Positions 1-6,021 of a stretch of DNA of 20,502 bases are shown here, piece by piece. Source of the stretch: a virus. Within the stretch, counting starts at the first letter, position 1. The number at the start of each line of letters is the position of its first letter. The stretch spans positions 1-20,502 of IMG/VR virus record IMGVR_UViG_3300045919_000155; one strand, written 5' to 3'. The notes beneath the pieces are model-generated. The model was given only the letters and a program-made list of their open reading frames with translations, ran no database searches and was not told the origin of the DNA. Position numbers and translations under genes: made by a program.

Positions 1-124
1 TTACTCCAGCCCCTGTGTGAGTACCTAGTAACTTTCTCTTAGCTGCGCACCTATCATGGTTGTATCCATTACCTTTGCGCTTGTTACATATGTCACATAC
101 AACTGGAGTATCTAGTCTCTTCAT
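1..124 (-). CDS. Small zinc-binding-type protein, C-terminus cut by window edge
   Basis: A leftward ORF starts with ATG at 124 and is still open at position 1, giving 41 visible codons. A strong Shine-Dalgarno (AGAGGAG, about 8 bases upstream) supports the start. The visible part carries C10-x2-C13-x9-H23-x2-C26, embedded in basic residues (KRKG, AAKRKLLG), which is a compact zinc-knuckle/ribbon pattern often seen in small phage nucleic-acid-binding proteins. It follows the nuclease gene after 20 bases and is probably co-transcribed with it. The zinc binding is inferred from residue spacing only, and the function and full length are unknown. Confidence 0.72.
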   Translation of the reverse strand, partial: MKRLDTPVVCDICNKRKGNGYNHDRCAAKRKLLGTHTGAGV

Positions 125-144
125 GTTATGTTCTCCTCTCTCTC

Positions 145-1053
145 TTAGTTCTTAGTGAGTTGACTTGTGATTAAGTCTGCAAGTGATAGTTCTATCTGGT
201 ACTCTACAGCATCTAGCTCATCGTCTGGAGGTACTGGACTAGATAACCTATCTGTACTTAGTGTACATACTTGTAAGTACTCACAGTCTCTGCCCCACTT
301 ACCTGCACAAGATTCACCTCGCATAGGATAGATACCTGAGGTTTCATATAAGGTTAGAGTATCTACATCTAACATAAGTTCCTGAATCCACAACGCACGT
401 TGTAAGTATGTCTTGGAAAAATCTAACTGTTCATACTCCAGCTCTTTAGTTTTATATACTAGATAGATTACTTTATAGGAAGACAGTTCTGGGAACATTA
501 CATCTAGAACTACTGAGTATCCTATAGCTTGTGCAGAGTTCTTATATGATGCAGGATTAAGAGCATATGCACTAGATGTTTTAACTTCTAATACTACAAC
601 TTCACCTGAGATTTTATGTCTGAGTACTGCATCTACATAACCTCTATATGTGTAACCTCCTAAGATAGTTATTCTGAATGAGAGTTCTACAGCAGGCTTT
701 CCACGGTATGAAACAAGTTCATAGTTAGCTAAGTATCCTTGTTCTCTCATAGCTACGAACTTCTGTACAGCATACACTGCTTGGTAGAAACTTTTATTCT
801 GCTTAGGATTATCTGCTGCTAAGTCACACTTCCATTCTTGGAACAGTGATAGTAGTATCTCAGATTCAGTCTTACCTTGTAATACAAGTTGTAATCCTAA
901 TCCTACACAGTGTCCATATGAGAATGTTACACTGGAACTTATATCTTCTTCAGAACGTGCAGCTTTAAGTTTATATAGTTGGTACTTTCTAGGACACTCG
1001 TGCATAGTTAGTAAACTAGAATAAGATAGTAATTTCAGTCGCGGGTCAGCCAT
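145..1053 (-). CDS. PD-(D/E)XK nuclease, Cas4/RecB-like, with probable Fe-S cluster
   Basis: From the ATG at 1053 the protein has 302 residues. This start is chosen over the one at 1104 because AAGAGGAGC lies just upstream; the longer form would add 17 residues without such a site. Motifs in order: an N-terminal SYSSLLTMHECPRKY block typical of RecB/Cas4-type nucleases, GYVDAVL with D141, VVVLEVKTS with E156 and K158, and QAIGY with Q175 and Y179. C20 together with C249, C257 and C263 recalls the four-cysteine Fe-S arrangement of Cas4 and AddB, although the C249-C257 spacing is wider than usual. The family acts as a DNA exonuclease in recombination or end processing. Here it would act in phage DNA replication, recombination or host DNA breakdown. 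It is not next to cas genes, so an adaptation role is unlikely. Confidence 0.8.
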   Translation of the reverse strand: MADPRLKLLSYSSLLTMHECPRKYQLYKLKAARSEEDISSSVTFSYGHCVGLGLQLVLQGKTESEILLSLFQEWKCDLAADNPKQNKSFYQAVYAVQKFVAMREQGYLANYELVSYRGKPAVELSFRITILGGYTYRGYVDAVLRHKISGEVVVLEVKTSSAYALNPASYKNSAQAIGYSVVLDVMFPELSSYKVIYLVYKTKELEYEQLDFSKTYLQRALWIQELMLDVDTLTLYETSGIYPMRGESCAGKWGRDCEYLQVCTLSTDRLSSPVPPDDELDAVEYQIELSLADLITSQLTKN

Positions 1054-1307
1054 GTATATAGCTCCTCTTGTAAGGTGTATGGGAATCTCTCCAGTAGTAC
1101 ACACACTTGGTATATACTAAATGCAGTCATTCTACTGCGTATCTCAGGATATAACTTATGTATGAGACTTGGATGTATATTAGTTGGAGTACAGAATCTA
1201 GGTAGTGGCTTCTCAGTTATGTACTCGTACATCATAGTCTGTAAGTGAGGAGTTAAGTCACCTCTTATACACAACAGAACTGCTAATGCCTCATTGGAAA
1301 GTTGCAT
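1035..1307 (-). CDS. Unrecognised 90-aa protein
   Basis: I do not recognise this protein. It has 90 residues, is mostly helical in character and carries three cysteines (C13, C39, C69), with no obvious signal peptide or membrane segment. Its 3' end overlaps the nuclease start at 1053 by 19 bases and its 5' end overlaps the preceding gene by 17 bases, so it sits in a tightly coupled chain. Codon use (AGA, CTA, ATA, TCT) matches its neighbours. A small host-takeover or accessory protein is possible, but nothing in the sequence shows it. Confidence 0.65.
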   Translation of the reverse strand: MQLSNEALAVLLCIRGDLTPHLQTMMYEYITEKPLPRFCTPTNIHPSLIHKLYPEIRSRMTAFSIYQVCVLLERFPYTLQEELYTWLTRD

Positions 1308-1581
1308 TGGTATCCTTTGCCAGTCTTAGTGTAGCTTCAATCACATGGTTAGATATAGTTGTGAATAGTGCATCTCTTAGAGTATCTGCTGTAGATTGCC
1401 AACAGAACTCAGGGCTTAGTGTTATGTGATTCTCAACACTGAACTCATTAGTTGTAGCTACGAAAAAGAACTTAGTATCTTCTGATGTGCATTTGTACAG
1501 TGCTACATGAGTAGCTTTATCTATCTTACCACTCCAGATGTGTATATGTTCTGAAGCATCCTCTCGGTCAGGGGAGTTCAT
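1291..1581 (-). CDS. Unrecognised 96-aa protein
   Basis: This is a 96-residue protein of unknown function. The ATG at 1581 follows the stop of the upstream gene by a single base (TAA-C-ATG), with little Shine-Dalgarno of its own, which points to translation by re-initiation. The sequence alternates short beta-like stretches (KFFFVATTNEF) with a C-terminal helix (TLRDALFTTISNHVIEATL) and shows no transmembrane segment or known motif. It overlaps the next gene by 17 bases. Confidence 0.62.
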   Translation of the reverse strand: MNSPDREDASEHIHIWSGKIDKATHVALYKCTSEDTKFFFVATTNEFSVENHITLSPEFCWQSTADTLRDALFTTISNHVIEATLRLAKDTNATFQ

Positions 1582-1582
1582 G

Positions 1583-1876
1583 TTACAAGTCCAGTAGTGT
1601 AAGTTTCTTTAGGCTCTTAGTTCCAGTTCCTTTATTAAGGGCAGCTGTAGTAATCTCAGTAAGAGTCTGTTTCTTAAGTCCTGATACTATAACTGAGATG
1701 TCCTCTTCTGATAGTAGAGTAACATTCTCAGGGTCTTTCTTAAGTAGTGTATGTATAGTACGTAGAAGTACTGGCATTGTAGGGTGAGCTGCTAGTATTG
1801 CACTCTGTAATGCAGCAACTTTCTCTTTAAGTTCTAGTCCTAAGATGGTTGTTGATTGTGTATCTGATTGTATCAT
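1583..1876 (-). CDS. Unrecognised 97-aa helical protein
   Basis: This 97-residue, largely helical protein has no motif I recognise. The start at 1876 forms an ATGA overlap with the stop of the gene before it and has a strong GGAGG four bases upstream. Long leucine- and lysine-rich stretches (LELKEKVAALQSAIL near residues 14-28; LKKLTLLDL at the C-terminus) suggest a small helical bundle or a partner-binding protein. It is part of the small-gene chain between the repeat-rich leader at 2447-2490 and the nuclease. Confidence 0.65.
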   Translation of the reverse strand: MIQSDTQSTTILGLELKEKVAALQSAILAAHPTMPVLLRTIHTLLKKDPENVTLLSEEDISVIVSGLKKQTLTEITTAALNKGTGTKSLKKLTLLDL

Positions 1877-2118
1877 AAATCCTCCAGTGTTATTCGCTCA
1901 TTCTTTAGTTTGAATTCTAGTATGTTGTGATTACTAGAGTAAGATATACGATACCATCTACCTTCTAGAGAAGCTTCAAACCTAAAACCTAAATCTAAAT
2001 CTTTCTCTTTAAGAACAGCTTTAGATATTCTCTTGTGCATAGGTGCAGGTGCAGATATGGAGATAGTTTTCTTAGGCGAAGTTTTAAGAGCTATCCAGAT
2101 AGGTTGGTATTTTCTCAT
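1873..2118 (-). CDS. Unrecognised small basic 81-aa protein
   Basis: This is a basic protein of 81 residues (several KK/KR pairs in the first 40) followed by a beta-like half (GFRFEASLEGRWYRISY). The function is unknown. No convincing Shine-Dalgarno precedes the ATG at 2118: the upstream stretch repeats AATACCTTA instead. Translation may depend on coupling to the gene ending at 2151. Its stop overlaps the next start as ATGA. The residue pattern resembles the 93-aa protein encoded just upstream (both end in a short beta segment with LKL/FKL), but I cannot show homology by eye. Confidence 0.6.
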   Translation of the reverse strand: MRKYQPIWIALKTSPKKTISISAPAPMHKRISKAVLKEKDLDLGFRFEASLEGRWYRISYSSNHNILEFKLKNERITLEDL

Positions 2119-2150
2119 ATAAGGTATTAAGGTATTTCTAAGGTGAGCTG

Positions 2151-2432
2151 TTAAGAGATTTCTAAGATAGAGTAAGTGGTTCTACCTGCCTTAGGTATTA
2201 GTTTAAGTACGCAGTTCTTATGTTCGTATGAGTATACACAGGATAGACTCTTACCTTCAAATACATCATAAGATACATCATTCATAACTGAGAATCCTAT
2301 GTTGTAAGATTCTCTTGCTTTATAGATAGCCGTTCTGAGTGAAGCTACGCTTTTGGGGGAGTCTATAGATACTGTAACAGTTCTATCGTTGATTAGTAAG
2401 TCTAGTATTTTAATTACATCTGCTTCTCCCAT
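2151..2432 (-). CDS. Unrecognised 93-aa protein, first gene after the 2.5-kb regulatory block
   Basis: This 93-residue protein of unknown function has an N-terminal helix (GEADVIKILDLLIND), then alternating strands (TVTVSIDSPKS, LSCVYSYEHKNCVLKLI). The ATG at 2432 has an excellent Shine-Dalgarno (AAGGAG, 9 bases upstream) at the end of a repetitive, structure-poor leader (2447-2490). It is the first gene downstream of the terminator and long hairpin at 2491-2573, so its expression, and that of the chain to the nuclease, would depend on read-through or on a promoter I could not identify. Confidence 0.68.
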   Translation of the reverse strand: MGEADVIKILDLLINDRTVTVSIDSPKSVASLRTAIYKARESYNIGFSVMNDVSYDVFEGKSLSCVYSYEHKNCVLKLIPKAGRTTYSILEIS

Positions 2433-2446
2433 GTCTGATATCTCCT

Positions 2447-2490
2447 TGTATGTATTGTATTGTATGTATTGTATGTATTGTATATTGTAT
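2447..2490. repeat. Tandem TGTAT-type repeat forming an unstructured leader
   Basis: This is a low-complexity run built from TGTATTGTA and TGTATG units. On the leftward transcript it reads as CAATACATA copies (9 bp, three copies with one 5-bp partial unit) made only of A, C and T, directly before AAGGAG and the start at 2432. Without G it cannot fold strongly, which is typical of a leader that keeps a ribosome site open. Confidence 0.8.
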
Positions 2491-2543
2491 AGTTTCTTGT
2501 AATCTCTAATTAACTCTGAGTTGTGTAGAGACTACAAGAAACT
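2491..2543. repeat. Long interrupted inverted repeat (17-bp arms)
   Basis: The arms at 2491-2507 and 2527-2543 are complementary except at one position, with a 19-base loop that contains a second small palindrome (AACTC-T-GAGTT). The right-hand arm shares bases 2539-2543 with the terminator stem at 2539-2573, so both stems cannot form fully at once. In the leftward RNA the terminator forms first and this hairpin second. It could be an antiterminator, an RNase III site or a stabilising 3' structure. Confidence 0.75.
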
Positions 2544-2573
2544 ACCCTCTCGATGCTTTGAGAGGAGTAGTTT
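2539..2573 (-). terminator. Intrinsic terminator after the 221-aa gene
   Basis: On the leftward strand a 13-bp stem (AAACTAC-CCTCTC on the plus strand pairs with 2560-2573, one bulged base) with an 8-base loop is followed by GTAGTTTCTTG, a moderately U-rich tail. It lies just after the stop of the gene at 2601-3266 and would end most of that transcript. Confidence 0.7.
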
Positions 2574-2601
2574 AGATACTTCCTAGATACTTCCTAGATA
2601 C
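2574..2601. repeat. 11-bp tandem repeat giving stops in three frames
   Basis: AGATACTTCCT is repeated twice and followed by a partial third copy (AGATAC) running into the stop codon of the 221-aa gene. On the coding strand this reads GTATCTAGGAA repeats, and because 11 is not a multiple of 3 the TAG triplets fall in successive frames. Compare the similar arrays at 14778-14801 and 15249-15272. Confidence 0.7.
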
Positions 2602-3266
2602 TACAAGTTAGCTAACAAGTCAGCTTCAGTCATGTTCAGTAAAGTATCTGCCTTGTTAAGCAAGAATTCAATACAGTCTGTGAACTGCTCTGCATTTGTA
2701 GAGTTGCTAAGATACAAAGATACTTGAGCCTTAAGCAAGTTAATAACTGGTTTATTAGTTTTAACTGCGCTAAACTTGTTAAGTAAAATCTTAGCTCCGT
2801 TAGAGATGGCTTCAGTAGTTTTACCTGTAATAGAAGGCATAACTTCAATGTAGTCTTTAGCAAAAGCTTCCCATGTTTCTTTAGGAATACCACCACCACG
2901 ACGCGCAGCTTTTTCTAAGTTAGAGATATATTCCCAAGTTGCTTTGTGATGAGGGAAGTTATCTTGAGTTACATCTTGTGTCTCATCTACATAGGCACGA
3001 GCTTGTGCTGCAATTACATCTGCAATAGTATCTAAGAGTAAGTCTAGTTGCTTACCTCCTTTAGATAGAATATCAATTACACCTTCAACTGAAGGTACAG
3101 GTAACTTAAGTTCTACACTTGCACGCTTGTTACCTAAGTCATCTTTACGGAAATGAAACTTAAATTCACGTGAATCTACCTTGTTATCAAAGTTTGCGTG
3201 TACTGGTGAGTGAACTGCGTGTGCTTGGTTATGTTCTTGGGTATGTACGTTATGTGCTTGTTCCAT
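2601..3266 (-). CDS. Highly expressed-type phage protein of unknown function, His-rich N-terminus
   Basis: This protein has 221 residues. The first 24 residues hold six histidines (H5, H8, H12, H16, H19, H23). A conserved-looking core follows (KFHFRKDDLGNKR, VELKLPVPSVEG, ARRGGGIPKETWEAFAKDY). I recall similar proteins in other podovirus-like phages, annotated only as hypothetical. It uses GGT, CGT, ATT and AAA, like the coat gene and unlike neighbours that favour AGA and ATA. It also has its own near-consensus promoter, an AAGGAG site and a terminator. It is therefore probably abundant early in infection. A structural role in replication, such as single-strand binding, fits abundance and position, but no OB-fold motif is visible and this is a guess. 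Confidence 0.82.
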   Translation of the reverse strand: MEQAHNVHTQEHNQAHAVHSPVHANFDNKVDSREFKFHFRKDDLGNKRASVELKLPVPSVEGVIDILSKGGKQLDLLLDTIADVIAAQARAYVDETQDVTQDNFPHHKATWEYISNLEKAARRGGGIPKETWEAFAKDYIEVMPSITGKTTEAISNGAKILLNKFSAVKTNKPVINLLKAQVSLYLSNSTNAEQFTDCIEFLLNKADTLLNMTEADLLANL

Positions 3267-3355
3267 TGTAATGCTCCTTAGTTGGTGAGAGGTTGTTATG
3301 ATACTGTTACTATGAGATACTATCTTGTGTTATCTCTGCATTTCACAGAACAGAC

Positions 3356-3384
3356 AGTATCTCACAGGGCTGTTATGAAGTCAA
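3356..3384 (-). promoter_or_regulatory. Sigma70 promoter for the 221-aa gene
   Basis: On the leftward strand TTGACT (3384-3379), a 17-base spacer and GATACT (3361-3356), with TGA directly before the -10 (extended -10). The predicted start is near 3349, leaving a leader of about 80 bases. An 8-bp inverted repeat, GAGATACT at 3314-3321 and AGTATCTC at 3356-3363, has one arm on the -10 box and may bind a regulator. The architecture matches the promoter at 7201-7229. Confidence 0.72.
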
Positions 3385-3438
3385 GTGCTATTTTGTAGGA
3401 TAGTTTCCTCTCTAGAATAATATACCTTGATATCTAGC

Positions 3439-3816
3439 CTATCTAGAATGTACAGGTCTGTAAAGATGTATCGTATAGTCTGAAGGCATATCATAGTCAT
3501 AGTCTTGTATATCTCCATATGCAGTTGTTTCTAGTACCCTATCTACTCTGTGATAGCAGTTGTAAGGTACTAGATATACTCTAAGACACTCAGCAGCTAA
3601 CTTGGGGAATACTCTACGTAGTTCAGCTTCATCTAGGTGATTAGATAATACATCACACGCTCCATCTTTTAGTATGAATCTCCATCTATCTGAACCTATT
3701 ATCTTGTGGAGTTGCTTTCTAGATTTCTCTCTGTACCTTCTTTCTTGGGTAGAGTCATTTTCTAGGAAGAAATCCACATCAGCTCCAAACATATCAAATA
3801 TACTAGATTTATTCAT
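3439..3816 (-). CDS. Unrecognised 125-aa protein with ADVDFFLE motif
   Basis: This 125-residue protein has no family I recognise. The N-terminus (SSIFDMFGADVDFFLEND) carries the acidic/aromatic motif ADVDFFLE at residues 12-19, which also occurs in the helicase encoded just upstream (ADMDFFLE). A basic patch (RRYREKSRKQLHK) follows, and the tail is rich in tyrosine and aspartate (QDYDYDMPSDYTIHLY). The start at 3816 has AAGGAG nine bases upstream; it comes 17 bases after the helicase stop, in the same transcription unit. A helicase partner or a protein that binds the same third component is plausible. It is the last gene before the promoter at 3384. Confidence 0.7.
   Translation of the reverse strand: MNKSSIFDMFGADVDFFLENDSTQERRYREKSRKQLHKIIGSDRWRFILKDGACDVLSNHLDEAELRRVFPKLAAECLRVYLVPYNCYHRVDRVLETTAYGDIQDYDYDMPSDYTIHLYRPVHSR
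3760..3784. repeat. 25-bp repeat copy A (encodes ADVDFFLE)
   Basis: It matches 4224-4248 at 23 of 25 positions and lies in the reading frame of the 125-aa gene. The copies encode the same motif in two adjacent genes. Confidence 0.85.
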
Positions 3817-3833
3817 GGTATTTTTCTCCTTTT

Positions 3834-5591
3834 TTAGTTTAGTGTATTGATTCTGGTATCTTGCTTACCTTTAAAGTACTCTCTCTTCTCTTCCAGCGTA
3901 TTACCTTTGATGCGTTGTGATTCTATACCCTTAGTGAAAGTCTCAGGCTCGCAGATTACATACAGTTCTTGCTTAGCTCTAGTTACAGCTGTATATAATA
4001 GTTCTCTCTGGCACATAGTTGCATGAGACTGATGCAGTACTAAGAATACTCTACTCCACTCAGAGCCTTGGGACTTATGTACAGTGATAGCATATCCTAG
4101 TATCATAGAGTTAAGTGCGGATGCTGTTTCTACTAGAACTTCTCTATCTGAATCTAGCATCTGTAATGTAACTATGTGTGAGGACTGAGTTACTCTATCT
4201 GAGTCTGAAGCATTAGATGCTTGTTCTAGGAAGAAGTCCATATCAGCTTCTGACATATTAGTATCTGTTATATGATGCTCCTTAGAACTTCCTGAGTTAG
4301 TTCTATCTGAATCATATCCCCAATAATCTAGTGTCCTAGATGGTTCTTGTGCAGCTTTACCTGTGTACATTCTATTAGGTGAGATTTTAGTTATAACTGC
4401 ATCTTCCTTATCGAATAGTACCTTATCTCCAACTGAGTAATAATGCTTGTTGAATCCAGCTATTATCTCATATGTTTCTTTATTAGAGTTCCTAGCTATG
4501 TGTGAGGCTATGTGCTTGTTAAGTTCATCTGTACCAAATGCTTTGTTATAAGGTATTAGAATAATATCCTCGTAAGGTAGATATGAGTTACTATCTATGG
4601 CAGCTGTAAAGAACTTAGCTACTGTAGCTAGTGCAGTATCACTGGATAGTTTCTTCTTCCAAGGATGTAATTTGAGCTGTCCTTTATAGTTCCAGTCTGG
4701 GTACTCAGTTGCAGGTATCCTGTTTCCAGATAGTATTCTATGTGCCAAGCGTATGATAGGTGATTCTAGAGCTTGCCTATATACTTGAGTTAGCTCCACT
4801 GTAGGTAACTCACACATCTTATAACCTAGGATAGCAGAACCAAATACTGGAGGTAACTGCTGTATATCACCTAAGAATATAAATGTAGGCTTATGAGGTG
4901 TAGCATCTATGATTAGATTGTAGAGTTCTACAGATACCATAGAAGCTTCCTCTATTATTATGTACTTAAGAGATGAGCTTAGTGGGTTGTATCTATTACG
5001 AGTAGCTTCGAATACTCTCTTAGTTACAAGTTCACCCTCACTGTTAGTTTCTTCATAGATTACAGGCTGATACTCTAAGAGCTTATGTATTGTGATGCAG
5101 TTACCTTGCAAGTCCTCAGGTAGATTCTTACGTATGTTATTAGTTGCTCTTCTAGTGTAAGCTACTACAGCTACTCCGTAAGTACCTGATGTTAGATACT
5201 TATGTTCCATACTAGATGGGAATCTAGGTAATAGTTCAGCTTGGATTAGAGCTGTGAGAGTTCCTTTCATACAAGTAGTCTTACCTGTACCAGCTGCACC
5301 TATTAGTATGCAGTCTCTACCTGAGGTAGCTAGAGATACGAAATCAGCTTGCTCTTTATTATATGAGATAGTATTACCATTACGGTCTGTGCTAGATAGA
5401 CTAGACTGAGAAGGTTGGTTAGGTTGGTTAGTCTGAGTGGGTATATTAGATACTTGTATATCTACTGGGCTATCTACTGGGCTATCTAGTTTATCTAGTT
5501 TAGATGCTCTAGCTTGAGCTAGTAACTCTGCTAGTCTAGATTGTGAGATACCTACTGTGTGTGATGTGTGTGATGTGTGTGATGTAGCCAT
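3834..5591 (-). CDS. SF1B DNA helicase, RecD/Dda-like
   Basis: This 585-residue ATP-dependent DNA helicase has all main SF1 motifs: Walker A GAAGTGKTT (98-106, K104), Walker B IIIEEASM (211-218), motif III GDIQQLPPV (241-249), motif IV around VYRQ (270-273), motif V TVHKSQGSE (503-511) and motif VI YTAVTRAK (533-540). These fit the RecD2/Dda branch, which moves 5' to 3' and can serve in phage replication or recombination. The first 70 residues are low-complexity linker with repeats TSH-TSH-TSH and DSPVDSPVD. A poorly conserved insertion near residues 420-460, rich in S, D and E, contains ADMDFFLE. It starts 5 bases after the upstream stop with AAGGGA as ribosome site. As the most recognisable replication gene of the left arm, it anchors this operon. 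Confidence 0.93.
   Translation of the reverse strand: MATSHTSHTSHTVGISQSRLAELLAQARASKLDKLDSPVDSPVDIQVSNIPTQTNQPNQPSQSSLSSTDRNGNTISYNKEQADFVSLATSGRDCILIGAAGTGKTTCMKGTLTALIQAELLPRFPSSMEHKYLTSGTYGVAVVAYTRRATNNIRKNLPEDLQGNCITIHKLLEYQPVIYEETNSEGELVTKRVFEATRNRYNPLSSSLKYIIIEEASMVSVELYNLIIDATPHKPTFIFLGDIQQLPPVFGSAILGYKMCELPTVELTQVYRQALESPIIRLAHRILSGNRIPATEYPDWNYKGQLKLHPWKKKLSSDTALATVAKFFTAAIDSNSYLPYEDIILIPYNKAFGTDELNKHIASHIARNSNKETYEIIAGFNKHYYSVGDKVLFDKEDAVITKISPNRMYTGKAAQEPSRTLDYWGYDSDRTNSGSSKEHHITDTNMSEADMDFFLEQASNASDSDRVTQSSHIVTLQMLDSDREVLVETASALNSMILGYAITVHKSQGSEWSRVFLVLHQSHATMCQRELLYTAVTRAKQELYVICEPETFTKGIESQRIKGNTLEEKREYFKGKQDTRINTLN
4224..4248. repeat. 25-bp repeat copy B (encodes ADMDFFLE in the helicase)
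   Basis: The partner copy is at 3760-3784; two mismatches. It lies in the acidic insertion of the helicase, between motifs IV and V, a region that is not part of the usual helicase core. Confidence 0.85.
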
Positions 5592-5595
5592 GATA

Positions 5596-6021
5596 CTATG
5601 TCCCTTCTCTTTGAATTACTCTACGTTGATTGGCTCTAGCTACTAGAACAGCTGGTAAGATTTTAGATTCTAGTACTGGGTATCTAAAACTAAGTTTTAT
5701 CTGAGATGCTTTGTATGCTTCCTCAGGTGTTATGTTAGTAAATATGATTCTATATGGTATAGAGAAATCATATGTTAGTATGCCTTCCTTGTTTCGTTCC
5801 TTTAGATAAGAACCTTTCCAGTATAGTAGGAAGTACATATTATATAAGTCTCTGTAAGATTCTGGTATCTCGAAACAAGTATCTGTTAAGAACCTATAAT
5901 CCTTAAGAGATATGTTTCTTAGTTTAGGTACTGATAGAGAATTCAGTTCTGAGCTAGGATTATATAATGTCTTAAGTTTATACTGTGTATTCTCTAAAGA
6001 GTTATTCATAGTTTTATTCAT
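5596..6021 (-). CDS. Unrecognised 141-aa protein
   Basis: This is a 141-residue protein of unknown function. The ATG at 6021 overlaps the upstream stop as ATGA and has AGGGGA about 8 bases before it; a second in-frame ATG (residue 5) is possible. The middle is aromatic-rich (YRDLYNMYFLLYWKGSYLKERN, residues about 56-77), then beta-like with a basic C-terminus (RANQRRVIQREGT). It lies between a 356-aa unknown gene and the helicase, separated from the latter by 4 bases, so all three are co-translated and probably act in the same process. Confidence 0.7.
   Translation of the reverse strand: MNKTMNNSLENTQYKLKTLYNPSSELNSLSVPKLRNISLKDYRFLTDTCFEIPESYRDLYNMYFLLYWKGSYLKERNKEGILTYDFSIPYRIIFTNITPEEAYKASQIKLSFRYPVLESKILPAVLVARANQRRVIQREGT

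Noticed and set aside
1054-1104. A longer N-terminus for the nuclease starting at 1104
   Set aside because: It would overlap the upstream gene by 70 bases and lacks a ribosome site, whereas the start at 1053 has AAGAGGAGC.
4009-4024. TGGCAC followed by TTGC-like bases on the plus strand, resembling a sigma54 promoter
   Set aside because: GG and GC are 9 rather than 10 bases apart, and the site is inside the helicase gene on the wrong strand.
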